In this document: piece after piece, positions 55,987 to 64,000 of the stretch
Position numbering within the stretch: position 1 is the stretch's first letter
How the letters are laid out: every line of letters begins with the position of its first letter
DNA from: a virus
Virus record (IMG/VR): IMGVR_UViG_3300042324_002009
Span: 1-64,000 of that record
Direction: 5' to 3' (one strand)
Length of the DNA: 64,000 nt
Notes under the pieces: generated by a model
Databases searched by the model: none
What the model saw: only the letters and a program-made list of their open reading frames with translations
Told to the model about the DNA's origin: nothing
Translations under genes and position numbers: made by a program

Positions 55987-58900
55987 ATGGCAGTACAACT
56001 AAAAATCTCAAGTATTAAATCAATCAATGGTTCAAGTTTAAATACCATCATTGATTTGTCTAATTTCAACTTTAGCACAATTAAATCAGCAATTGATGAA
56101 TTCTTAACCTCAATTAATTATTCTCAAGTAGATGGTGAGATTGCAGTTGATATTCAAGGAATCTCAACCAATTCAATTATTATCAGAAATGGTTTAACTG
56201 TATATGGTACTCAACAACAAAATGGCAGCTATCCTGAAGTAATTAAAATGTATCCAACTGGTGCAATCACTGCAAAGAACGTTGTAGTTGAAGATGTACT
56301 TGAAGGAAAACGTCTTAGACTTAAGGTGTATGGAGTACTTCCACCAACTGCTGTTCCTGGTGAAATTGTTTATATTACTGCGCAGAATGGAAGAGTTGAA
56401 GGTTTTTATGGATATTTACAGTCGACTGGTTGGTGTTTACTTAGCTGCGGCGGAACTGGCGAAGGTATTTGTACAGCATCGGTTACTAGGTCAGTTACTC
56501 CAAATGTAATATCTGGAGATGGAGAATTATTATCACCTGGTCTATTACCAATACCTGCACCAATTGCAACAACCATGTACTTATTATTTGTTAATGGTCA
56601 TCAAATAACTATTGGAGATGGAGATATTAGCGCCAGTGCCTATTTTAGTAAAGATGGTGGAGTTACTGCAACTATATACGCTCAAGTCGATGTGACTGAC
56701 GAACTTTATTGGAACACAACCTCTGCTGGTTATGGATTAGATAGCGGAGACTTTGTTACCTTAATGTATTCAACAGTTGATGCAAATTGTGCTGGAGCAA
56801 ATGGTACTATTTGTATAACTAATATTTTAACTGCAGGTAATACTGAGTCAGTATTTGCTCAAGTTGGAGTTGATGTTATTATGGAGGATCCAGCTTCAGC
56901 TAATTGCCCAATTACTGTGTGCACTTTACCAATTCCAACAATTGAGCCAGAGGGAATTGATTTACCATATGGATATTTTTTAACTAATTCAGTTTTGGCT
57001 TTTGATATTTCTACTAGCTGCGCAGGTTGTGCACTTATTGGATTTGGATTACCTCAAACAATGACTGAAACTGAATTTGATTCAGTTAGAATTTTTGAAG
57101 AAATTAGCGGAGTTTATACAGACGTTACTATTTTAACTGGACCGTATGCTCCAAATTATTCTACTCGTACAATTTATGCAGAGATTTGCGATTTTGGAGC
57201 ATTTTATTTGATACCAGTAGACTCAGCGATACCAACTACAACTACGACAACTGCTGCGCCTACTACCACTACTACTGCTGCTCCAACTACCACTACTACA
57301 ACTGCGGCGGCAACCACTACTACAACGGCTGCACCTACTACTAGTACAACAACCGCTGCACCTACTACTAGTACAACAACCGCTGCTCCGACTACTAGTA
57401 CAACAACGGTTGAGCCTACGACTACAACAACGGTTGAGCCTACGACTACAACAACTATTGAGCCTACGACTACAACTACCACAACTAGAGTTGACCCTAC
57501 TACTACAACAACTGAGGCTCCGACTACTAGTACAACAACTGTTGCTGAAACTACTAGTACAACAACAGTAGGTGAAAGAACTACCACTACTACAACTAGG
57601 TCAGGCGAAATAACTACAACTACCACAATTAGTTGTGATGGATTTATTGCAACTATTAATGGACCTGGTCCATTTGATATAATACTAGATGGCTTTGATG
57701 GAATTGGATATACAATTACACAAGATGGCTCAGATATTACATCCGGTACTCTACCGGATTCTTTACCTGGAATCGGATTAGCAATTGAAAAGCTTTTAAC
57801 AATTACGTTAGCGAATGGATGCGTATTTACCTATGCATTTGACGAAGGTTTAGGGACTTGGGAGTTATTTACTGGATCAACTACTACAACGACAACTGAG
57901 GCTGCAACTACTAGTACCACAACTGCCGCTCCTGAGCCAGCTACAACCACAACAACGGTAGCTCCTACTACAACAACAACAACTGAGGCTTCAACTACGA
58001 GTACCACAACTAAGGCTGAACCTACTACAACTACAACAACACTGACGGAAATATTTAGAAGTATAAATTGCGAAACTTCAACTGTTATAAATATTGACTT
58101 TACTACAATATTAGCAATAACTCCAGAAATTGGACAAGTTTATTACTTAACATTTGACGACAGTAGCGAGGGTTGTTATACAATATTGTCAAGTGCTACT
58201 GGAACTGCTAATCGTATTGCAAATACAGCAAGCGATCCTATTGCTGACTGTATGAGCTGTCTACCAACTACAACTACAACAACAATAGCCCCTACTACAA
58301 CTACCACAACTGAACCAATATCCGAACCTACGACTACTACAACACTAGAGCCTGGGCTTACCACTACTACAACCGCTGAACCTAGGCCTACAACTAGTAC
58401 AACAACGGTTGAACCTACAACTAGTACAACAACGGTTGAACCTACAACTAGTACAACAACGGTTGAACCTACAACTAGTACAACAACGGTTGAGCCTACT
58501 ACAACTACCACAACAACGGTTGAGCCTACTACAACTACCACAACTGAACCAATATCCGAACCTACGACTACTACAACAACGGTTGAACCTACAACTACTA
58601 CAACAACTAGAGTTGACCCTACTACAACTACCACAACTGAACCAATATCCGAACCTACGACTACTACAACAACGGTTGAGCCTACTACAACTACCACAAC
58701 TGAACCAATATCCGAACCTACGACTACTACAACAACGGTTGAGCCTACAACTAGTACAACAACTAGAGTTGACCCTACTACAACTACAACAACGGTTGAG
58801 CCTACAACTAGTACAACAACGGTTGAGCCTACAACTAGTACAACAACAATAGCCCCTACTACAACTAGTACAACAACGGTTGAACCTACAACTAGTACAA

Positions 58901-59280
58901 CAACAATAGCCCCTACTACAACTAGTACAACAACCGTTGAGCCTGAATTTGAAACTACTACAACCACAACAGCTGAGCCTACAACTACCACTACAACGGT
59001 ATTTGATGGAGAAGTTACAACTACGACTACCGCAAATCCTTGCAACTGTGTATCCGTTGAAAATACAATGGATGGACCAAACGACTTTGACTATACAGAC
59101 TGTGACGGTAATTTACAAATGACTCAAATTGCAGCATTTACTACAGTTAGTTTATGTGTACTTAGCTATCCGGATAATGCAATATTTAATGTTACCCCAA
59201 GCGGAAGTTGTGCATTTAATGGAGAAATTTGGAGTTGCGTAATTGGTGAAACTACTACAACTACAACAAGGCGACCATAA
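55987..59280 (+). CDS. Mucin-like Thr/Pro-rich virion protein, 1097 aa
   Basis: Residues 1-415 form a structured N-terminal region with Cys pairs (WCLLSCGG, STSCAGCA). Then come three low-complexity blocks made of Thr runs broken by P, A, E, V and S (about 415-548, 630-685 and 759-1015), separated by three Cys-containing globular domains of 70-80 residues, with a last short TTTTTT tail. The build (PTS linkers alternating with Cys domains) resembles mucins and other O-glycosylated surface proteins. A glycosyltransferase-like gene follows after 39 nt. The N-terminus resembles fibre base domains; it is preceded by a late motif. Probably a flexible surface fibre. Confidence 0.8.
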   Translation: MAVQLKISSIKSINGSSLNTIIDLSNFNFSTIKSAIDEFLTSINYSQVDGEIAVDIQGISTNSIIIRNGLTVYGTQQQNGSYPEVIKMYPTGAITAKNVVVEDVLEGKRLRLKVYGVLPPTAVPGEIVYITAQNGRVEGFYGYLQSTGWCLLSCGGTGEGICTASVTRSVTPNVISGDGELLSPGLLPIPAPIATTMYLLFVNGHQITIGDGDISASAYFSKDGGVTATIYAQVDVTDELYWNTTSAGYGLDSGDFVTLMYSTVDANCAGANGTICITNILTAGNTESVFAQVGVDVIMEDPASANCPITVCTLPIPTIEPEGIDLPYGYFLTNSVLAFDISTSCAGCALIGFGLPQTMTETEFDSVRIFEEISGVYTDVTILTGPYAPNYSTRTIYAEICDFGAFYLIPVDSAIPTTTTTTAAPTTTTTAAPTTTTTTAAATTTTTAAPTTSTTTAAPTTSTTTAAPTTSTTTVEPTTTTTVEPTTTTTIEPTTTTTTTRVDPTTTTTEAPTTSTTTVAETTSTTTVGERTTTTTTRSGEITTTTTISCDGFIATINGPGPFDIILDGFDGIGYTITQDGSDITSGTLPDSLPGIGLAIEKLLTITLANGCVFTYAFDEGLGTWELFTGSTTTTTTEAATTSTTTAAPEPATTTTTVAPTTTTTTEASTTSTTTKAEPTTTTTTLTEIFRSINCETSTVINIDFTTILAITPEIGQVYYLTFDDSSEGCYTILSSATGTANRIANTASDPIADCMSCLPTTTTTTIAPTTTTTTEPISEPTTTTTLEPGLTTTTTAEPRPTTSTTTVEPTTSTTTVEPTTSTTTVEPTTSTTTVEPTTTTTTTVEPTTTTTTEPISEPTTTTTTVEPTTTTTTRVDPTTTTTTEPISEPTTTTTTVEPTTTTTTEPISEPTTTTTTVEPTTSTTTRVDPTTTTTTVEPTTSTTTVEPTTSTTTIAPTTTSTTTVEPTTSTTTIAPTTTSTTTVEPEFETTTTTTAEPTTTTTTVFDGEVTTTTTANPCNCVSVENTMDGPNDFDYTDCDGNLQMTQIAAFTTVSLCVLSYPDNAIFNVTPSGSCAFNGEIWSCVIGETTTTTTRRP
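57232..59031 (+). repeat. Thr/Pro-rich repeat blocks in the mucin-like gene
   Basis: Three blocks (about 57232-57630, 57877-58043 and 58264-59031) consist of ACT/ACA-rich repeats. The clearest unit is 27 nt (9 residues, VEPTTSTTT-like), tandem at 58407-58500; a longer unit with TTTEPISEPTT recurs several times up to 58740. Near-identical copies suggest recent expansion and contraction. Confidence 0.88.
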
Positions 59281-59319
59281 CTTACCTAAACTCTATTAAG
59301 GTAGTTAGTATAATTTATT

Positions 59320-60273
59320 ATGTTAACAAAGAAGACTATTTTTATATCAGCACAGCCTGACCATCAATACTTCCATTGGCAAGTTGAGGTGGTAATCCAC
59401 AATTTTATGAAAAATGGAATTAATCCAAATTGGATAGAAATTCTATTTGCCTATAATGACGAGCCTAGCCAAGAAGGTCTTGCCCTAGCTAGAAAATATC
59501 CAATGGTTAGATTCTTTTTCTATAAAAAAAGAATAACTCAAAACTTTGGATACATTCCAATTCTTAGGCCTGATATTCTTGAACAGCATTGGATAAAATA
59601 TCCAGAATTACGTGGTGAAACCGTTTTTTATCATGATTCAGATATTATCTTTAGAGAACTTCCAGATTTCGACTCAATGCATGACAATTTATATTGGTAT
59701 GTAAGTGATACCGTTTCTTATATTGGCGCAAATTATATTAAAAGTAAATCAGAAGACCTATTCATTGACCTTTGTAGTTTAACAAAAATTTCTCCTGAAA
59801 TAGTAGAAAAAAATCAAGAAGGGTCAGGCGGTGCTCAATATTTAATGAAAGGCGTTACTTCTGACTTTTGGAAAGAGGTAATTTCAGATTCATTAACTAT
59901 GTATAAGTATATGGCAGATAGAGAAAGTCAAGAACGCAATACATTAACACCAGAAGAGTTAAAAATCTATAATCCTGTACAAAAATGGTGTGCGGATATG
60001 TGGGCAGTTCTTTGGGGTGGCTGGAAAATTGGTGCACAAACAATAATTACACCTGACTTAAATTTTAGTTGGGGAACTTCCTCAATTGAGGATTATGACC
60101 GTTGTACAATTATGCATAACGCTGGAGTAACAGATGATAGAAAACCTGATCTTTTTTATAAAGCAGATTATCGAGAATCAAGCCCGTTTAATGCGGATCT
60201 TTCAAATATTAAACCTAATACAGCTTCTGCTAAGTACGTAGATGCAATAATTTACGCAAAAGAAAATAGATAA
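59320..60273 (+). CDS. Glycosyltransferase-like protein (GT-A type), 317 aa
   Basis: Contains YHDSDIIF with a DxD motif (D106-S-D108) after a strand, a hallmark of GT-A glycosyltransferases that bind metal and nucleotide sugar. Also visible are a HWQVEVVIHNFMKNG start (about 19-33), GGAQYLMKG (about 169-177) and a late WGGWKIGAQ. No membrane helix or signal peptide, so it is cytoplasmic. The layout is loosely like peptidyl Ser/hydroxyproline glycosyltransferases, a weak comparison. It lies between the Thr/Pro-rich gene and the collagen-like fibre genes, which suggests it glycosylates those proteins. Sugar donor unknown. Confidence 0.7.
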   Translation: MLTKKTIFISAQPDHQYFHWQVEVVIHNFMKNGINPNWIEILFAYNDEPSQEGLALARKYPMVRFFFYKKRITQNFGYIPILRPDILEQHWIKYPELRGETVFYHDSDIIFRELPDFDSMHDNLYWYVSDTVSYIGANYIKSKSEDLFIDLCSLTKISPEIVEKNQEGSGGAQYLMKGVTSDFWKEVISDSLTMYKYMADRESQERNTLTPEELKIYNPVQKWCADMWAVLWGGWKIGAQTIITPDLNFSWGTSSIEDYDRCTIMHNAGVTDDRKPDLFYKADYRESSPFNADLSNIKPNTASAKYVDAIIYAKENR

Positions 60274-60304
60274 ACCGGATCTGCCTTATCGCATACAGTA
60301 TACT

Positions 60305-60314
60305 GATAAATAAC
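60305..60314 (+). promoter_or_regulatory. Late-promoter-like motif GATAAATAAC
   Basis: Exact copy of the repeated late motif, 30 nt before the first collagen-like fibre gene. The next gene, 6 nt after this one, has no motif of its own. Confidence 0.7.
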
Positions 60315-60343
60315 TGTAGGTAGAAAAATGCAAGTCCAGTATA

Positions 60344-62341
60344 ATGTCTAATAAACTCAAAATAAAACAGGTTGATCTTAGCAACCTAAGTCAAGATAAT
60401 TCATTAAATAAGTTTTTGGTAGTTGATGCTGCTGGTAACGCTTATTATAGTGATTCTCCTGGTGCCGGTTCTGGTGGTTCTGGCTCAAATGGTACGTCGG
60501 GTACTTCAGGTACAAGTGGCCAAGACGGTTCAACTGGTACATCAGGCTCAGATGGAACTTCTGGTACTTCAGGTACAAGTGGCCAAGATGGTTCAACTGG
60601 TACTTCTGGTTCAGATGGAACTTCTGGTACTTCAGGTACAAGCGGTCAAGATGGTTCAACTGGTACTTCTGGTTCAGATGGAACTTCTGGTACTTCAGGT
60701 ACAAGCGGTCAAGATGGTTCAACTGGTACTTCTGGTTCAGACGGTACGTCAGGTACTTCAGGTACAAGCGGTCAAGATGGTTCAACTGGTACTTCTGGTT
60801 CAGACGGTACGTCAGGTACGTCCGGTTCTTCTGGAACAAGTCCATTAGGTTTTTCTTCTGGTACTTCTGGTTCAGATGGAACATCTGGTTCAGACGGTAC
60901 TTCAGGTACAAGCGGAGAAGCAGGTTCTTCAGGTTCAGATGGAACTTCAGGTACAAGTGGCCAAGACGGTTCAACTGGTACTTCCGGCTCAGACGGAACA
61001 AGCGGTACTTCAGGTATAGATGGAACTAATGGTTCAGACGGAACTTCAGGTACTTCTGGAATTGATGGAACTAATGGTTCAGATGGAACTTCAGGTACTT
61101 CTGGAATTGATGGAACTACTGGTTCAGACGGAACTTCAGGTACAAGCGGACAAGACGGTTCAACTGGTACTTCTGGTTCAGACGGAACTTCTGGAACAAG
61201 TGGTGATACTTTTACTTATCCAACTGATTTAATTGTTTCATTAACTGGAGGTAGAACTTTTGGACGTTATGTAAGCGGTAGTACTATTCCAGCAACTGGA
61301 AAAACTGCAGCTGAGGTAATTAGTTTAGCAATTGCTGAGCCAATTACTCCAACTGTTGCTCTAACTTCTAGCACATCAATTGCGTTTAATCAAACAGCAA
61401 TTAGTAATGTTCTAAATTTTAGTCATACTATAAATAGTTTAGGAGCAACAATTAGTAGTGTTTCTCTTGAATGGCGAAGAGGCGGTGCAGGTTCATGGGT
61501 AGTTTTATCAACCTCAACTACTACGCCAAGTACATTTACACATTCACTCACCGATACTAATTATAATACCTCTGCTTTTAATTACAGATATATTGTAACT
61601 GATTCAATTGGTGCAACTGCGACTGCTACTTTAAATATTACGCCAATCGCATATTCAGCACCATCAATTTCCTTAACAGTTGCTGCAGTTTCAAGTACTT
61701 CACCTGAAACAAATACAAAAAGAGAAAAAGGAAATATTAATACTAATTTAAGCGGAACTATTACCAGAAATAGTGTAAACAGTGCCTTATCTAGTTATAC
61801 TTTACAATACTCATTAAATAATAGTTTATGGGTAGATATTGGATCAGAGGTATCAATTGGTCCAGGTACTTCAAGCATTACATTAACTAATCATAATGAT
61901 ATTACGTTATTTGCGTCAACTACCATCTATTATAGAGTAAAAGTAATTGATGCATATCAAACATCCTTATCAAGTTTTGCAACTGGTGGAAATACCACAG
62001 TTAGTTTTTTAAATCTAATATTTTACGGACCATCATCCGCAGTTCCAACAACTTCAAGTGATATTAGAGCACTAGGATCCCGAATATTTACGGATGGAAG
62101 TAATCCATTTAATTTATTAACGGGTACTACTCAAATCAATTTTACAGCAGCAATGCCAGCTACACTAAGTTTAAGCAGTGTAGTTGACTTAGATGCATTA
62201 AACGCAGATATTACTGGAAATTATGTTTTATCAACATTTAATGTAGTTGACTCCTACGGTACTAACGTATCGTATCGTAACTATACCATGACAAATGCGA
62301 CTCCTTATGGAACATCGCATCGACACCAAATAACTAGATAA
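60344..62341 (+). CDS. Collagen-like tail fibre protein, 665 aa
   Basis: Short N-terminal attachment part (residues 1-40), then about 248 residues of strict Gly-x-y triplets rich in GTS, GSD, GQD and GST, then a 375-residue C-terminal region. The Gly-x-y region would form a collagen-like triple helix without proline; Thr at x and y positions may be glycosylated and stabilise it. The C-terminal region has Ig/fibronectin-like pieces ([31 protein letters not shown] and a third copy) and may bind the host. It shares repeat units with the next gene. Late motif upstream. Confidence 0.85.
   Translation: MSNKLKIKQVDLSNLSQDNSLNKFLVVDAAGNAYYSDSPGAGSGGSGSNGTSGTSGTSGQDGSTGTSGSDGTSGTSGTSGQDGSTGTSGSDGTSGTSGTSGQDGSTGTSGSDGTSGTSGTSGQDGSTGTSGSDGTSGTSGTSGQDGSTGTSGSDGTSGTSGSSGTSPLGFSSGTSGSDGTSGSDGTSGTSGEAGSSGSDGTSGTSGQDGSTGTSGSDGTSGTSGIDGTNGSDGTSGTSGIDGTNGSDGTSGTSGIDGTTGSDGTSGTSGQDGSTGTSGSDGTSGTSGDTFTYPTDLIVSLTGGRTFGRYVSGSTIPATGKTAAEVISLAIAEPITPTVALTSSTSIAFNQTAISNVLNFSHTINSLGATISSVSLEWRRGGAGSWVVLSTSTTTPSTFTHSLTDTNYNTSAFNYRYIVTDSIGATATATLNITPIAYSAPSISLTVAAVSSTSPETNTKREKGNINTNLSGTITRNSVNSALSSYTLQYSLNNSLWVDIGSEVSIGPGTSSITLTNHNDITLFASTTIYYRVKVIDAYQTSLSSFATGGNTTVSFLNLIFYGPSSAVPTTSSDIRALGSRIFTDGSNPFNLLTGTTQINFTAAMPATLSLSSVVDLDALNADITGNYVLSTFNVVDSYGTNVSYRNYTMTNATPYGTSHRHQITR
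60521..60835 (+). repeat. 63-bp tandem repeats in the collagen-like gene (5 copies)
   Basis: The anchor CAAGAYGGTTCAACTGGTAC recurs at 60521, 60584, 60647, 60710 and 60773, exactly 63 nt apart, giving 21 residues or seven Gly-x-y triplets per unit. Copies differ mainly at silent positions. The wider Gly-x-y region spans about 60467-61205. Confidence 0.92.
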
Positions 62342-62347
62342 TAGAAT

Positions 62348-64000
62348 ATGTCATTAACTCCAGGATTACAATTACCGTATGGTATACAGCCGGTTAACCC
62401 AGTACCAGTAGATGCTTGGTCCGGACCTTATACCGGGGCAAACGAAACTGCTGCGATTGCTGCAGCAAATACAGCGATCCTTTCAGCCATCCGTTTTCAA
62501 TCAATGGAAGTCCGCCTTATCTTCGGCGGCAGCTCTCATAAATATTGGTACCGTGATGGAGTATTAGATACAGATTTAGTAGAATTTGCATCAGGTAGTG
62601 GAACTGCTGGCACAGCCGGTAGTGCAGGAACAAGCGGAACCTCTGGAGCCTCAGGCTCAGATGGAACTTCAGGTACTTCAGGTATAGATGGAACTAATGG
62701 TTCAGACGGAACTTCAGGTACTTCTGGAATTGATGGAACTAATGGTTCAGATGGAACTTCAGGTACTTCAGGTATAGATGGAACTAATGGTTCAGACGGA
62801 ACTTCAGGTACTTCTGGAATTGATGGAACTACTGGTTCAGACGGAACTTCAGGTACTTCTGGAATTGATGGAACTAATGGTTCAGATGGAACTTCTGGAA
62901 CATCAGGATCAGATGGAACAAGTGGTACTTCAGGTATTGACGGAGTCTCTGGAACAGATGGTAGCTCAGGTACTTCAGGAGAATCCGGCTCAAATGGAAC
63001 AAGTGGTACTTCAGGAGAATCCGGCTCAAATGGAACAAGTGGTACTTCAGGTTCAAATGGAACAAGCGGTACGTCAGGTATAGATGGAACAAATGGTTCA
63101 AATGGAACTTCCGGTACAAGCGGTATTGATGGAGTCTCTGGAACAGACGGTAGCTCAGGAACTTCTGGCGAATCAGGTTCAAACGGGTCAGATGGTACGT
63201 CCGGTACGTCAGGCTCAAATGGAACTAGTGGTACTTCAGGTTCAAACGGTACTTCTGGAACTTCTGGTTCCAATGGCTCAAACGGGTCAGACGGAACTTC
63301 GGGTACGTCAGGCATTGACGGAGTCTCTGGAACAGATGGTTCTAGTGGAACTTCAGGAGAATCAGGCTCAAATGGAACTTCTGGAACTTCCGGTTCAGAT
63401 GGTACAAGCGGAACTTCAGGTTCAAATGGAACTTCTGGTACGTCTGGAATAGACGGAACAAATGGTTCAGACGGAACTTCCGGTACTTCAGGTATCGATG
63501 GAGTCTCTGGAACTGACGGTAGCTCAGGTACTTCAGGAGAATCAGGTTCAAATGGTTCAGATGGAACAAGCGGAACTTCAGGATCAGATGGAACTTCAGG
63601 ATCAGATGGAACATCTGGTACGTCCGGTATAGATGGTACAAATGGAGAAGATGGTTCTTCTGGAACAAGTGGTAGTTCAGGCCTAAGCGGCGTAGACGGT
63701 TCAAGCGGAACTTCAGGCTCAACTGGTTCAGATGGTACTTCAGGTTCAAATGGAACAAGTGGAACTTCAGGATCAAATGGAACAAGTGGAACTTCCGGTA
63801 CTGCTGGAACTTCTGGAACAAGCGGAATAGACGGAACAAACGGTTCAGACGGTACTTCAGGAACAAGTGGAATAGACGGAGTCTCTGGAACAGATGGTAG
63901 CTCTGGAACTTCTGGCGAATCAGGTTCAAATGGAACAAGTGGAACTTCAGGTATAGATGGAACTAATGGGTCAGATGGAACAAGTGGAACTTCAGGTATA
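62348..64000 (+). CDS. Second collagen-like tail fibre protein (runs off the window)
   Basis: Starts with ATG at 62348, 6 nt after the first fibre gene, and stays open to the last base, so at least 551 residues are encoded. The first 80 residues are a different N-terminal domain (MSLTPGLQLPYGIQPVNP, then YWYRDGVLDTDLVEF). From about residue 81 all visible sequence is Gly-x-y, with the same GTS/GSD/GID vocabulary as its neighbour plus GVSGTDGSSGTSGESG units. The C-terminal tip domain is beyond the window. Several stretches are nearly identical at DNA level to the first fibre, so the pair are probably paralogues or exchange repeats. Confidence 0.88.
   Translation, partial: MSLTPGLQLPYGIQPVNPVPVDAWSGPYTGANETAAIAAANTAILSAIRFQSMEVRLIFGGSSHKYWYRDGVLDTDLVEFASGSGTAGTAGSAGTSGTSGASGSDGTSGTSGIDGTNGSDGTSGTSGIDGTNGSDGTSGTSGIDGTNGSDGTSGTSGIDGTTGSDGTSGTSGIDGTNGSDGTSGTSGSDGTSGTSGIDGVSGTDGSSGTSGESGSNGTSGTSGESGSNGTSGTSGSNGTSGTSGIDGTNGSNGTSGTSGIDGVSGTDGSSGTSGESGSNGSDGTSGTSGSNGTSGTSGSNGTSGTSGSNGSNGSDGTSGTSGIDGVSGTDGSSGTSGESGSNGTSGTSGSDGTSGTSGSNGTSGTSGIDGTNGSDGTSGTSGIDGVSGTDGSSGTSGESGSNGSDGTSGTSGSDGTSGSDGTSGTSGIDGTNGEDGSSGTSGSSGLSGVDGSSGTSGSTGSDGTSGSNGTSGTSGSNGTSGTSGTAGTSGTSGIDGTNGSDGTSGTSGIDGVSGTDGSSGTSGESGSNGTSGTSGIDGTNGSDGTSGTSGI
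62942..64000 (+). repeat. Long-period (189-bp) repeats in the second collagen-like gene
   Basis: GGAGTCTCTGG occurs at 62942, 63131, 63320, 63500 and 63878. The steps are 189, 189, 180 and 378 nt, all multiples of 9. The 189-nt step equals three of the 63-nt units seen in the first fibre gene. The array continues past the window end. Confidence 0.88.

Noticed and set aside
58281-59031. Short tandem repeats considered as a CRISPR array
   Set aside because: The repeats are in frame, have no unique spacers of constant length and encode Thr-rich protein; no cas gene is near.
57204-59045. Long minus-strand open frames made of Val runs opposite the Thr-rich gene
   Set aside because: They are the reverse complement of ACT/ACA repeats. 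The plus-strand frame has a proper start, late motif and globular domains.
59284-59303. Hairpin TACCT/AGGTA between the Thr-rich and glycosyltransferase genes as a terminator
   Set aside because: Only 5 bp with a bulge and no T run; the two genes are probably co-transcribed.
60378-63938. Other-frame open frames (Leu/Gln/Val-rich or Pro/Val-rich) over the collagen-like genes
   Set aside because: They are by-products of the Gly-x-y codon repeats, with no start context and no independent domains.

Overview
The window is part of a large T4-like (contractile-tailed, myovirus-type) phage genome. It carries recognisable T4-type replication and recombination proteins (gp46/gp47 nuclease, gp41-type helicase, UvsX, gp32, RNase H, the N-terminal half of a family B DNA polymerase), a tail sheath protein and a gp55-like late sigma factor. 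The DNA is AT-rich. Start codons are preceded by A/T-rich sequence with no clear Shine-Dalgarno motif, and there is an Hc1/histone H1-like gene. Both fit a Bacteroidota host, but the host is an inference.

Layout. (1) 1-12.2 kb: the 3' end of a plus-strand gene, then a minus-strand replication and nucleotide block (dCMP deaminase, thymidylate synthase/dCMP hydroxymethylase, gp46, SET-like protein, gp47, helicase, UvsX, Nudix-like, polymerase N-half, dUTPase). (2) 12.3-15.7 kb: plus-strand late unit with the sheath and a small possible internal protein. (3) 15.8-31.6 kb: minus strand with HAD phosphatase, GroES, RNase H, gp32, Hc1-like protein, a late pair (metallopeptidase-like and Pro-rich proteins), class II ribonucleotide reductase, an S1-domain protein, a 1454-residue protein of unknown role, GroEL and a 3'-5' exonuclease. 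(4) 31.6-31.8 kb: divergent control region. (5) 31.8-64 kb: plus strand with a RuvC-like resolvase, gp55-like sigma, then about 31 kb of very large baseplate, tail and fibre genes. Two smaller enzymes lie among these: an amidoligase-like protein and a glycosyltransferase-like protein. The last gene runs off the window.

How the parts fit. The early block makes dNTPs and copies and recombines the DNA. The gp55-like factor probably directs late transcription from a repeated RATAAATAAC-type motif found 16-30 nt before seven late-type genes; a T4 late promoter is TATAAATA. GroEL and GroES probably serve virion protein folding. Four proteins begin with short segments resembling the T4 capsid-targeting sequence (aromatic/hydrophobic, then I/L-x-E). 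They may be packaged in the head and delivered with the DNA.

Most unusual parts: a mucin-like Thr/Pro-rich virion protein next to a glycosyltransferase and two collagen-like fibres; the possible capsid-packaged HExxH and HAD proteins; a SET-like protein between gp47 and gp46; an amidoligase-like protein with a beta-helix-like tail in the tail cluster; a polymerase gene that stops after motif A; and an Asp at the substrate-discriminating position of the thymidylate synthase family enzyme. No tRNA gene, CRISPR array, insertion sequence or integrase was recognised.
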